DNA of 64,000 nucleotides, from contig NW_024881867.1 of NCBI RefSeq assembly GCF_019059575.1, forward strand, positions 62,001 to 126,000, in the 5' to 3' direction. Positions within the stretch are counted from its first letter, which is position 1. Every line of letters begins with the position of its first letter. This DNA is from Amphibalanus amphitrite. Lineage: Eukaryota; Arthropoda; Thecostraca; Balanomorpha; Balanidae. A program made the translations under genes and the position numbers. Positions 10,901 to 19,986 of the stretch are shown here, in pieces. The notes below the pieces were generated by a model. It searched no databases, had not been told where the DNA came from, and saw only the letters and a list, made by a program, of their open reading frames with translations.

Positions 10901-13222
10901 CGACCGTGTTTTACTGGTGATAAATAAAAATAATGTTCAGTTGTCACTGGTAAGTATACATACCAGATGAAATCACCTACATGTGGTACGTACGTTGTAA
11001 GCGATACGTGGCTCGAGTTGTACTCGTGTCGTGACTGTTCAAACGACAATCACGCACTACACACCACAACAAATCACCGAGCCATGAGTGATTTTCCCGC
11101 TCCGATCAGCGCTACTTTGTGTGAACTCCGTCCTGTGGTCGGTGGCGGAGGACCGGCGAAAGTGGGATTACATCTGGCGCGCCGGCGGCGCCGCGCTCTG
11201 CCGGGGGCTGTCGGCGGCTCGGTACCGCCGTGACAGTCGCCGACAGATGCCTGATCACCGTCCCCAGCGCCGCAGCTCTGCAGGCGACATGCCGTGCCAC
11301 GCGCTCAGTCTTTTCTGTAGCTGTGACTCAGCAGCTTGATCAGAGTCGGGCTGTAGCGACAGGCTTTTTGTATGAGCGTGGTGGCGATATGTTTGGTCTC
11401 GACCGAACATAAGATCATTATAAGGCGGGCCGCACATAACACCGCGGACATTAATATCATGATTGACGTGTCCTGCTTGCTTTGTGTTGTGTGTTTGTGT
11501 CATCCGTTTATGATGTAATAAATATGATTTTTGAAAAAAAGATCATTATAAGGTCTACTTTTTATACATTCATAAGCCAGATTTGTTTAAGATAGCTGAT
11601 TTGCTCCGACTCTGTGCTCCGAAGTGAGTTGAGTGGTAATGGTATTCTGTGAGACATATTGATTATGGTAGACGATAACGTTTGAGTTATCTGTATCCCG
11701 AAGTGAGGCACCCTCACCGGGCAAGTTGAGCGTTATCCGGTGCGATGGGTGAGCTCACGTAGATACCGTCCTGCTCACATGTTCGTTCACAAACGGTTCA
11801 CAGGCCGGGTGCTCACCTGTGACTCGTTCCGTGGCGTCAGTGGCCATCCTCTTCAGCGTCTGGCGCATCGAGTCCTCCACTCGGAGTGCAGCGTCCTTCA
11901 GAGTCCACTCCTCCTCGCCGCCAGTGGGCACTGCACGAGCAAAACCAAACCCGTGAGCTACCAAGCCCGACACTGCCGGACCAAAACCCAACCCGTCAGA
12001 TATACAGCAACTATACAACAGGCCATCCAGTGGGCACTGCACGAGCAAAACCGAGCCCGTGAGCTAACAAAGTGCCCGGGCGAAACCGAACACGTCGAAT
12101 ATAGTTACAACAGGCCACTCCTCCTTGCCGCAAGTGGGCACTGCCGGACCAAAACCCAACCCGTCAGACATACAGCAACTATACAACAGTCCACCAAGTG
12201 GGCAGTGCCGGACCAAAACAACGAGTGACATAAAAAATTATGCTGTTGTCGGAGATGACAATTGACACTATCCAAACACCAGTCGTGAAGCCTTATTAAA
12301 CAAAATGGCGTGAAACACAGGCCTGCCATTATCAGCTACTGCATATTGTTATCTTATCAAACCAGTAACATCCAAACGTCCCGCTCGTTCCAGGTATCCC
12401 GAGTCCGTGTCAATTAGTAGTTCATCTTCAGCTGCGTCTCTGCCCTCTGGGTAGAAGATATCATCCCTCTGAAGGCGTCCTTCCCGCTCAGACCAGATCC
12501 GCCGACGGGCTGGCGCAGCCCGCAGCGGCAGACACCGTTTGTCGTCCCTGCCGTGTCCCCGCGCGACCCAGTCGATCCACCACGAGCCCGCCGCACCCCG
12601 CCGCCCGACCGACCCACGATAGAGAACCGGTCAGAGAAACATGCGACCTGCCGCCCACCTCCGACCTCAATTTACTGGGATTCTCTCACAGACGAAATAA
12701 AAAACTCGGATTACAGTGATTGCTAACGGTTACACGAACCAGCTAAGGATTGGTCGACGGGACCGAGTTCATGATAGCGGAAAAGGGTTTATGGTTCCGA
12801 AAGGCGCGTACCAAGTCGTACGCTCCAGTTGTTACGGCTTTGCCTGATATGCATTGATAATCTGGCACTCTGTTTCATAGGTTCACTGAGCTAGCATTCG
12901 ATTATCCATTTATTCGCCCATTCATTATGTTCTGCTCTCTTTCCCTTTCGATCTGCCTTTCTCTATCCTTTCCACTCCGCGGGAGTGCTCTCCTCGGATA
13001 GGGATATGAAATTTCGCCAGAAGGCTCGTCCGACAGCTCTATTTCTCTGCCCACGCCGCCCTCGGCTGGTCAGCACCTCTTCCTCTCAGTCGCCGATTTT
13101 CTCCACGGTGGTATTCACTTACGGGATAGCTCGAGGTTTCCGAGCCAGTCTGAGACGAACGGCAGAGCGGTGCTGGGCGCCAGCAGCAGGCAGCAGGTCA
13201 GCAGCACGGCCTGCGACCTCAT
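1949..13222 (-). CDS. Secreted JHBP / group-7-allergen-like lipid-binding protein, two repeats, 7 exons
   Basis: Seven exons give 1296 bp and 431 residues: 13222-13123, 11930-11817, 4974-4829, 4288-4130, 3874-3681, 2877-2736, 2389-1949. All introns are GT-AG and phases match at every join. Exon 1 holds the start ATG and a hydrophobic signal peptide (LLTCCLLLAPSTAL), so the product is probably secreted. The rest reads as two tandem haemolymph-JHBP/Grp7 type modules. The first comes from exons 2-5 and ends near the Cys of RHCQPH. The second comes from exons 6-7, starting near ELDEERMLTGSF and ending ENQFNDLVPS. Members of this superfamily are BPI-like tubular lipid carriers binding juvenile hormone or other hydrophobic ligands; the ligand here is unknown. 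Intron 2 (about 6.8 kb) is full of mobile DNA. The exon 1 to exon 2 join rests on phase and splice sites alone, and an extra small exon between them is possible. Confidence 0.82.
3535..3700. repeat. Tandem copies of the exon-5 donor region of the JHBP-like gene
   Basis: The segment around the splice donor of exon 5 (donor GT at 3680-3679) is repeated about three times. ACTGACTTGAGGTGCGGCCG occurs near 3535 and 3604, and a diverged form occurs at 3675. The outer two copies lie inside the intron and still carry donor-like sequence on the minus strand. Confidence 0.6.
4440..4725. repeat. Tandem repeat, about 75-80 bp unit, with CCATCTAGCGRC core
   Basis: About four imperfect units, each holding CAGCCTACCTTCAGGCG followed by a core like GCCACCTAGCGGC and an AATTCGYC-like tail. 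It sits in intron 3 of the JHBP-like gene. The same core and order recur in the array near 57.7-58.0 kb, so this is one dispersed repeat family. Confidence 0.7.
5736..6132. mobile_element. Non-autonomous hAT element (MITE), 397 bp
   Basis: The ends form a terminal inverted repeat starting TAGAGGTGGCAAAA. They are flanked by an exact 8-bp target duplication ATATTTAC at 5728-5735 and 6133-6140, the size hAT transposases make. The interior carries repeated GGGTCCA and GGTTCC motifs and no coding potential. It lies in intron 2 of the JHBP-like gene. Confidence 0.85.
7248..8573. mobile_element. Unclassified element with 31-bp perfect terminal inverted repeats
   Basis: Positions 7248-7278 and 8543-8573 are exact inverted copies, starting TAACGGGTGTGCACTTAG. 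If the outermost TA is read as target duplication, the element is 7250-8571 flanked by TA, as for Tc1/mariner; otherwise no duplication is evident. The interior of about 1.3 kb has no recognisable transposase. Confidence 0.65.
8574..9723. repeat. Repetitive block: GGCCC pentanucleotide plus roughly 127-bp tandem units
   Basis: Begins with GAGCGAGCGCAGCGAGCGAA-like sequence, then about nine copies of GGCCC (8643-8687). It continues with diverged units containing GGCTTATATCTCAGCARC or GATCTCGAGAACGGCTGGGC. The palindrome CACGTGCGCACGTGCAG occurs at 9411 and again at 9538, giving a period of 127 bp. C-runs and G-runs occur near 8790 and 8990. No coding region was found. It abuts the Foldback-like element. 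Confidence 0.55.
9733..10907. mobile_element. Foldback-like element: two 582-bp inverted arms, 11-bp loop
   Basis: The left arm (9733-10314) and right arm (10326-10907) are reverse complements about a centre at 10320, with only scattered mismatches and no net indel. Each arm is built of about five tandem subrepeats of roughly 110-130 bp, marked by AGCTCGGCCCGCCATATTT and TTTGAATTTCAAGGTCATT. The element is bounded by a 9-bp direct repeat GTTTTACTG at 9724-9732 and 10908-10916. Long arms made of tandem repeats with a 9-bp target duplication are the known hallmarks of Drosophila Foldback elements, which are MULE relatives. No ORF is present, so this copy is non-autonomous. It lies in intron 2 of the JHBP-like gene and would give a long hairpin in that pre-mRNA. 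Confidence 0.8.
10917..13122. other. Intron 1 and distal intron 2 of the JHBP-like gene
   Basis: Apart from exon 2 and its duplicated acceptor, no confident feature is seen. A GC-rich stretch at 12414-12617 has minus-strand open frames, but none joins the neighbouring exons in phase without a stop. Confidence 0.4.
11921..12215. repeat. Tandem repeats copying the exon-2 acceptor region of the JHBP-like gene
   Basis: Roughly three to four units share AGTGGGCACTGCACGAGCAA or AGTGGGCACTGCCGGACCAA, then CAACCCGTCAGAYATACAGC and ACTATACAACAG. The first unit overlaps the acceptor of exon 2 (AG at 11932-11931), so the array appears to have grown outward from a real splice site. Confidence 0.65.
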
Positions 13223-13469
13223 TGTGGCTGCGGCCGGGTGGCCCGGTCAACACGCCCGCCGCAACAGAGGTCACCACAGACGCTGGCTCACCGGGGAGCC
13301 GCAAACGGCCGCCCTAACAATCACTGACGGACAGTCTGTCGACAAGACCTTCTTCAGTGGTCAGAACTGAGCCTTCCCTCGGCCTACCACCGAGTTCAAT
13401 GGTCGGCCAGCGAGCAGCACTTCACATTTCACACCGCCGATCCCAGGACTAAAACAGATCACTGCCAGC

Positions 13470-13945
13470 GGATGACTGTCCAACCCCGACCACTGGTCAC
13501 TGTCCACCCCCCACCACTGGCCACTGCTCACCCCCCACCACTGGCCACTGTCCACCCCCGACCACTGGTCACTGTCCACCGCCGACCACTGGTCACTGTC
13601 CACCGCCGACCACTGGCCACTGTCCACCGCCGACCACTGGTCACTGTCCACCCCCGACCACTGGTCACTGTCCACCGCCGACCACTGGCCACTGTCCACC
13701 CCCGACCACTGGTCACTGTCCACCGCCGACCACTGGCCAATGTCCACCCCCGACCACTGGCCACTGTCCGCCGCCGACCACTGGCCAATGTCCACCCCCG
13801 ATCACTGGTCACTGTCCGCCGCCGAACACTGGCCAATGTCCACCCCCGATCACTGGTCACTGTCCACCCCCGACCGCTGGTCACTGTCCACCCCCCACCA
13901 CTGGTCACTGTCCACCGCCGATCACTGGTCACCACTGGTCACCGA
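13470..13945. repeat. 24-bp minisatellite, about 19 units
   Basis: Unit of the form GACCACTGGTCACTGTCCAC plus CGCC or CCCC, with G/A variants (CACTGGCCAATG). Because 24 is a multiple of three, several frames on both strands stay open and read as 8-residue repeats such as HRRPLVTV. These have no start context or partner exons and are not called as genes. The array begins about 250 bp upstream of the first coding exon of the JHBP-like gene. Confidence 0.85.
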
Positions 13946-15266
13946 CACCGCGCCGTCACACGTCGTGTCTCGGCGAGCTCTGAGTCCATAATCTGCGCAG
14001 TGTGAGTCCGACCACTTGACCCCCGAGCCCCCGGCCTCGTCCGCGGCCGGGCAGAGCGGGACTTTGCCCGGGCCCGTCGTCCTCTGTTACCGCACATTGC
14101 GCCGAGCCTCGATATATGTGAGCGCACTGTGGATGCACCGAGGCACTTCTGCTTCTACCTCTGTGCGGCCCGTATCGGAGCGTTTTGCCGCACTGGAGCG
14201 GCGCGGTGGTCACACAAAGGTCAGGTCAAAGGTCACCAGTGACGCGCCGCCGCAGAGCGACGAATCAGCGCTCCAAGGACGGTGCTCCAGAGAGGCTATC
14301 TAAACAAACGTCACTGCGCGCGCGAGGGCACGTCCGATAGACTGAGGGTATGGAGTGTTTTGGAGATGTGGGACTGCGCTAGAGACCGTCGACATCCGTA
14401 AACAGACAAACGAATTCGATGGCCAGTAGCCATCGCTGTGGCAAATCCTGCTGAATATCTGCATTAAGACTCAATAAATGATTATGAACGAAACAGACGT
14501 AAAAAACGACCATATTGGAATGAATAAGCCATCACATTTGTATGGGTGATTATCATAAGATAATTAAAGGGATGAAACATCAAAGCATCATCATAGGCAT
14601 GATCACTTATTGACAGGGCCATTAGCACCATATGCTACTAAGCTAGCCACAGAGGAGTGCTTATATTTTAATTGGATATTAACTGCTTCGGCCGCGTGCA
14701 TTTTTGGAATAATAACGCTTATGAGTTAGTTGTCTGTTAATCGATAAAAATGTGACAGGCAGACTTGAGACAGCCAGCTTAACGGGAGAGATGTCGACTA
14801 CAGAATGATGTTCCACTCCTCAGAAGCTATCAGTTGACCGGACGCTAACTTGTGCCGTTTATCACGCAATTAAGCGTGTCGATTGTGAGCATTGGGACAC
14901 AGCTATAATTGTGAACTCAGCCCGTGTGATACGGCACAGCCTACCACTCCAGACAAATAATTGCCTGTGAAAAGTGGAACATCATTCTGTAGTCGACTAT
15001 ACCTATTGGAGTTCGTCGCACTCCGTTTTTGGCAGAGTCAAGCTGGGACCGGTTAATGTGATTATCCGGCGTACCTTTCCATTCAGATGGATCAGCAGTG
15101 CAGTTCCTACAGTTTAATCTGATTTCCAATCTGATTCCAAAGAAATTGCCTATATATCCCTGATAGGTATTGACATAATATATGCGCTGCTCTTTTATCC
15201 GACACAGAGCTGTACCTTTCATCATTCAGATTTGTATTCAAGAATAAATTCAAGGGCGGTATATAA
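13946..15266. other. Intergenic, with a 25-bp perfect inverted pair
   Basis: No gene was recognised. Positions 14793-14817 and 14973-14997 are exact reverse complements (core GTCGACTACAGAATG), separated by 155 bp. This could be remnant transposon ends or a small hairpin. Confidence 0.45.
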
Positions 15267-16252
15267 CCCTCGCCGGACCTATTTCTACATACGCGACGGC
15301 CGAGGAGGGAGGGGCGGGAGGACCCCCTCGCCGTTTCGCCCCTGGGGGAGCTAGCGCGTCGCGGAAAAAACAAGCATGTACGCCGTTACGAGACGCGGAG
15401 ATTGATACCCGATTTTAAGGTCCTGGGTCAACCGGTGACCTCAGGTCAAGTGCTCCAAAGTACGGTTCCGTTTTTGGTGAATAACTTCGCAAAAAACGGC
15501 TGCAGAGTCGCGATTTTGGCAGCATCCTGTTCGTCTCCCTCAGGCGCGTCGAATGAAATACTTTTTGTTCGGGTTAGGTCAACTTAGGGTGTTGAACTCG
15601 GGTCACGGTCAGGTTCACGAAATTGGTCAAAAGAGGTCATATCGCATATCATTCGATTCAGCAGGTCTTCCTGAGTCCATTGGTGGCTTTCCCGACTCGC
15701 TAGCTCGATTTGATCGGGAGTATTGACGAAAAACTAATATGACCCTAATGACGTAATAAATGACGTCACACAAGGTCAACATTCCAAAAGTGAAGCATCA
15801 AACCTTGCAAGGAATGCATGAAATCGCGATCCTGTGTGCTTGAGATAGTTGGAGATCGTTCCCGGCGCCAAAATAGCAGTTTTATTTTCCCCATTGACTT
15901 ATAATGGTGAGGTCACGAAAATAACCTGACCTCATATGCCCTTTAGGAAAAATCCGAGATATACAAACTTTGTGAGACTCCTAATGGATACAAATTCTGC
16001 AAGTCTCATTTCCCTGTAAAAGCTCCTCTGGCAGTGAGGGCGTTGCGAAGTTGCGACGTGTGGAGACCGTGCAGAGGTTCACTTATGACATCATAGGTCA
16101 GTGACCTGACCGGACCCGAAAATGTGGTTGTCAAAAGATCCTGCTTGAATCAAAGATCAGGTATGCCAGGTTTCAGCTCTCTATCGCCGGCGTGTTCGGA
16201 GTTATCGCGAAAAAAAAACTATGGGGAGCGGTACCCCCTCGGCCGGCGAGGG
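15267..16252. mobile_element. AGGTCA-rich terminal-inverted-repeat element, copy 1
   Basis: Homologous over its whole length to the element at 24372-25406. It starts CCCTCGCCGGACC and ends GGCCGGCGAGGG, forming short inverted ends. The interior has no ORF of note but many AGGTCA/TGACCT hexamers. No matching target duplication is seen (GTATATAA on the left, TTTTAAAG on the right), which may reflect rearrangement; its right end lies inside a tandem duplication. Confidence 0.7.
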
Positions 16253-16666
16253 TTTTAAAGAGAAACACAAAAGGATGGTCCATTTTTGCAAGACACCATT
16301 TAACCCTAATGAAATTCATCAACAGTGAGTATGCATTAAATAGAGCATTTTGCAAAGTTGCGACGTGTGGAGACCGTGCAGAGGTTCACTTATGACATCA
16401 TAGGTCAGTGACCTGACCGGACCCGAAAATGTGGTTGGTGTCAAAAGATCCTGCTTGAATCAAAGGTCAGGTATGCCAGGTTTCAGCTCTCTATCGCCGG
16501 CGTGTTCGGAGTTATCGCGAAAAAAAAACTATGGGGAGCGGTACCCCCTCGGCCGGCGAGGGTTTTAAAGAGAAACACAAAAGGATGGTCCATTTTGCAA
16601 GACACCATTTAACCCTAATGAAATTCATCAACAGTGAGTATGCATTAAATAGAGCATTTTGCGAAG
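16047..16666. repeat. 310-bp tandem duplication across the end of AGGTCA-rich copy 1
   Basis: Two near-identical units with a 310-bp offset; for example GTTATCGCGAAAAAAAAACT occurs at 16201 and 16511. Each includes the last 200 bp or so of the element and about 100 bp of flank ending GCATTAAATAGAGCATTTTG. The duplication therefore post-dates insertion. Confidence 0.85.
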
Positions 16667-17705
16667 CAGTAACAAACCTCTTTAGTCATGCACTAATTGA
16701 TGCACTCTATCACGTCCAAATCACGATCTGGAAACTTTCGTGGCTGCGGCCGAAAACTCCGTGACTGAAAGTTACGGCGGCACCTCCGGCCGTGCCTGCT
16801 CGTTCAGCCGGGGAGGCTCCATGGCCCGGCGGTCACCCCGCACGGTCCGAGTCTCCCCACAGGAAATCCGGATCGACTCTGCCCTAGGCAATCCCGACCG
16901 ACTCTGGAGGTCACGCCAACGCCAAGCAGTTCACGCCCATCTCACGCCCTGTCGGCCCGGGCCGCGCTCTCCCCAGGTATACCGCCCGACGTGGAGGCAG
17001 GGGTTATCCGCACTGTCGGCAGCGATCGTGACGTGGCGATGATTAATTAGTGACTGCTATCACACGCCGAATGGCCGCAGGTTGGGAGCGAAAGGTGGCC
17101 CGCGGGTGGCAGCTGATAAATGACGTGTAATTGGAGCTGTGCTTTAAAAGCAGTGTAGGTAGTGTGAAGATGGCAGGGATACAATATGTTAGGCAATATG
17201 TTTTACTGTATGCCTGGTCTATTCAAATACATTAGCCAGAGGGGTGTTAATAACTGGTGTAAGCAAATTGACCACGGTCAAAAATGCATTACCAGAATGC
17301 ACTTAAGCCAACATTTTGGGATGTTCTCGTTCCTAAGTCGGCTAAGAGCTTCGGTCCAGAAAATAAATTTATCGTTGGCATCGTTGGCATACAGTAAAAT
17401 ACATACCAAACTCGGCCGGTGATAAATTTTCAAGACCTCAGTCCTTACTGATTTTTGAACTCGGCCTTCGGCCTCGTTCAAAAATCCAGTAAGGACCTCG
17501 GTCTTGAAAATTTATTTACACCGGCCTCGTTCAGTATATATAACACCTCGCAAGGCAATCTTGAGCCCAGTGATGAACATTATTTGATTACCCTACGGCA
17601 AGGCAAATTATGATAAAGAGTGTGCGGGCAAGAGCTGTAATGTCAAAAGCAAGCCAACCTTTTCACTGAAATATGAAGCCTATCATGGTACAGGTGCAGG
17701 CTAGG
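16667..17705. other. Intergenic, no gene recognised
   Basis: No coding signal was accepted. A local imperfect inverted repeat occurs around 17430-17530, where CTCGGCCGGTGATAAATTTTC is mirrored by GAAAATTTATTTACACCGGC. This is possibly the remnant of a short transposon. Confidence 0.35.
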
Positions 17706-17707
17706 TA

Positions 17708-18580
17708 TGTACTATTGAGCGCAGAATCCGCGCTCATACCGGGACCGTTGCGGGGCCACGGCGGGGCAGGCCTGGTGTGTCAGAGAGTGTACCGATTAGT
17801 GTGATGCGGCACAGTATCCTTTGAGGGTCACGGAATGACATGACCTGGCTGTTTCTGTTCCGAGTGGGGCGGAAAGCCGGGGAAGGAGAGCCATTCAGTA
17901 TGCGGCCGCAGCCCGCGTGGAGTGTGTGCGGCTAGACGTGAGCGCGATGGCACACCTCAGTGATCTTGACAAGGGCAGGCTCATCTTGCTTTTCGATCAA
18001 GGTCACTCTGTCAAGCAGGCGGCAGAGATTCTCGGTGTAGCTCTAACTACTGCCAGACGGTGGAAACACCGTTATGAGCAGGAAGGGAAAGGGGTTTGAA
18101 AGCGCGCTATGATAAGTGTGGAAGAAAACGGAAGACGACGGAGGAGGAAACCCGCCGGGCCCGCTCCCCGCAAACAGCCACCGTGATCAGTGGACTTCAA
18201 GCAAACCCAAAACTTTGCTGGAGAAATAATTCCAATATACACAGTACACACTGCCGCACTAACTCCACGCGGGCTGCGACTGCATGAATCGCTCCCCTTC
18301 CCCGGCCTCCCTCCCCCACTCGGTACGGAAACAGCGGCACGGGTCATGTCATCCAGTGGCCCTCAAAACTCCCTGTGTGCGTCCCCGGGCTTTGAGCAAT
18401 TATCGGGCTGGTTATACGTGGGTTATACCTTCGGTACGGCGACTGACCCAAGTTCACCAGAACAGCAGCCGCCTGGATGGGATACTGTTCCGCATCACAC
18501 TATCGGTACACTCTCTGATACACCAGACCTGTCCCGCTTCGGTCCCGGGTATGAGCGCGGATTCTGCGCTCAATAGTACC
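17708..18580. mobile_element. Deleted Tc1/mariner-type element
   Basis: The ends are inverted copies (TGTACTATTGAGCGCAGAAT on the left; the right end reads GGTACTATTGAGCGCAGAAT on the minus strand). They are flanked by TA at 17706-17707 and 18581-18582. The similarity continues inward for well over 100 bp on each side, with about 110 bp extra in the right arm. The core keeps only the N-terminal part of a transposase. At 873 bp it is too short to be autonomous. Confidence 0.8.
17947..18287 (+). pseudogene. Truncated Tc1/mariner transposase, N-terminal HTH fragment
   Basis: From the ATG at 17947 the frame encodes a helix-turn-helix segment (KGRLILLFDQGHSVKQAAE, then LTTARRWKHRYEQEG), typical of Tc1-type DNA-binding domains. 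It stops at 18097-18099. A neighbouring frame continues with a basic GRKRKTTEEETRR stretch, like the linker to the second HTH. No catalytic DDE domain follows. It lies between the inverted ends of the 17708-18580 element. Confidence 0.65.
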
Positions 18581-18582
18581 TA

Positions 18583-19018
18583 CGCCCCTTTCAGGTGAGA
18601 ATTGACAGAGGTAGCTTCTAAAAGCGATGCCCCCTCTCGCAGCCCAGTGCTTCATATACCCTTACTTATGTAGAATATCCAAGACAGTTAGGAGAAATGA
18701 TAGCGATAACAAATTTGACGAGTTGAATATACATTTGACGTGCTATTGTTATCATTTATCCTAATCTTACTTATACTCGGAGCAGCAAGAAGAGCAAGTA
18801 GCAAATTAGCAAATCTTCCAGTCAGCTAAAAGTGCACAAAATAAACACTTGCGCGGAAAGGGATGCCCGAAGGGTAGAATGCGGTGGGCATCAAAGTCAC
18901 TTCCGTTCCCCTTCACTGCTTCTGAAATAGGTCAAAAGAGGCACCTCAGATTCCAGGTAGATGTTTTTCAGGCTGTCCCGTTTGTGCCCTGGAAATCCAT
19001 TAACTGTAGCATCTGCCC
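18583..19018. other. Spacer between two transposons
   Basis: No gene. An imperfect inverted pair (GGAGAAATGATAGCGATAAC against TGTTATCATTTATCC) lies at about 18691-18766. Position 19014-19018 (TGCCC) is the left target duplication of the LTR element. Confidence 0.4.
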
Positions 19019-19236
19019 TGTTGTGTATCGAGTGGTCAGTACTTTCCTTATTCTGCTACTTCCGATTGTACTTCCTGCTTTTGGCTGACTCCAAAGACTC
19101 CTTTTTACTCAGAACGTTTCTTCCATACTACACACGGCCAAGGACAACAACTTCCAAGGTTCTCCATATGAGGCACACTCTCTAAATCCAGGCAGAGTAA
19201 ATGACGTCACAAGAGACATCATCCTAATACACAACA
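19019..19236 (-). repeat. 3' LTR of the Ty3-type element
   Basis: 218 bp, with ends TGTTGTGTAT and ATACACAACA forming a 10-bp inverted repeat. It matches the copy at 23524-23741 with no difference that I could see. Confidence 0.92.
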
Positions 19237-19247
19237 CTCCTCCCCAC
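19237..19247 (-). promoter_or_regulatory. Polypurine tract of the Ty3-type element
   Basis: On the minus strand GTGGGGAGGAG lies immediately 5' of the 3' LTR, where plus-strand DNA synthesis is primed in LTR retrotransposons. Confidence 0.7.
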
Positions 19248-19258
19248 TAAACAACACT

Positions 19259-19986
19259 TTACAGGTTCATGCGCACTACAGGTTTACGCTCACGCTGGGG
19301 ATGAGTGCGCAGTTCTGGGGTCTTCCGGATGACGTCCGCTGGACGTGCCCTAGGACCTACAGTCTCTTGTTCAGTGTTCGCCTTCGCTGCTGACGCTGCT
19401 TCAGGTGACTGTGTTGCAGCGATCCCATCTTCCTCCAGCACGAGCCCGCGGTTACCGGTTGAAGTTACCGACTGTTCCACAGCGCTATGCAGTGGCGGTC
19501 CATGTTCCCGCTGCACCGCTGGTGCGTCTTGCGCTGGGAGATTGCAGTGCTCAGACGGATTGATCTCCTGCCGCAGATTAGTCACTGGAGGTCGGACACC
19601 TGGCAGACAGACAATCTGATCGATGTGTCGACGCCACACTTCGTCTTGCACTTGGACTAGGTAGTGTTTACTGCCTTGTCGTTCGATGACGTCTCCCTCC
19701 CCCATTTCTGTGCACCTCGGTAGTCGCGGACCAGGACTGATTCGCCGACTTCGAGCGTTCTGTCGGTTCCCTTCTGTGATCTTTCTACTTGTTCCTGTTG
19801 CTTCTCTCGAACTTCACTTGCGAGGTTGGGCTTCAGGAGGTCCAGGCGGTTTCGTAGCGGCCTGCCCAGCATCAACTCCGCCGGTGTACGTCCTGTTGAC
19901 GCTTGTGGCGTACTGCGGTACGCCATCAGGAAGTTCGGGATGTTGACCTTCTTGCCTTTTGAGGCCTTCACAGGTTCTTCAGACAA
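19259..19986 (-). pseudogene. Out-of-frame 3' part of pol (integrase C-terminus and tail)
   Basis: After the stop of the main gag-pol frame, homologous integrase sequence continues in another frame (19986-19657; YRSTPQASTGRTPAELMLG). It then continues in a third frame to 19259 (SKHYLVQVQDEVWRRHIDQI onward). At least two small indels therefore separate this part from the main frame. One break is near 19970; the other is near 19690, beside a C-run, where a sequencing error is possible. Confidence 0.75.

Noticed and set aside
12414-12670. Minus-strand open frames in a GC-rich block, possible extra exon of the JHBP-like gene
   Set aside because: With the best acceptor the frame reaches a stop (TAA) before any good donor. 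The alternative frame does not match the phase of exon 1.
13361-14005. Long open frames of 177, 144 and 135 codons with 8-residue repeats
   Set aside because: They are produced by the 24-bp minisatellite, which is open on both strands. No independent coding evidence.
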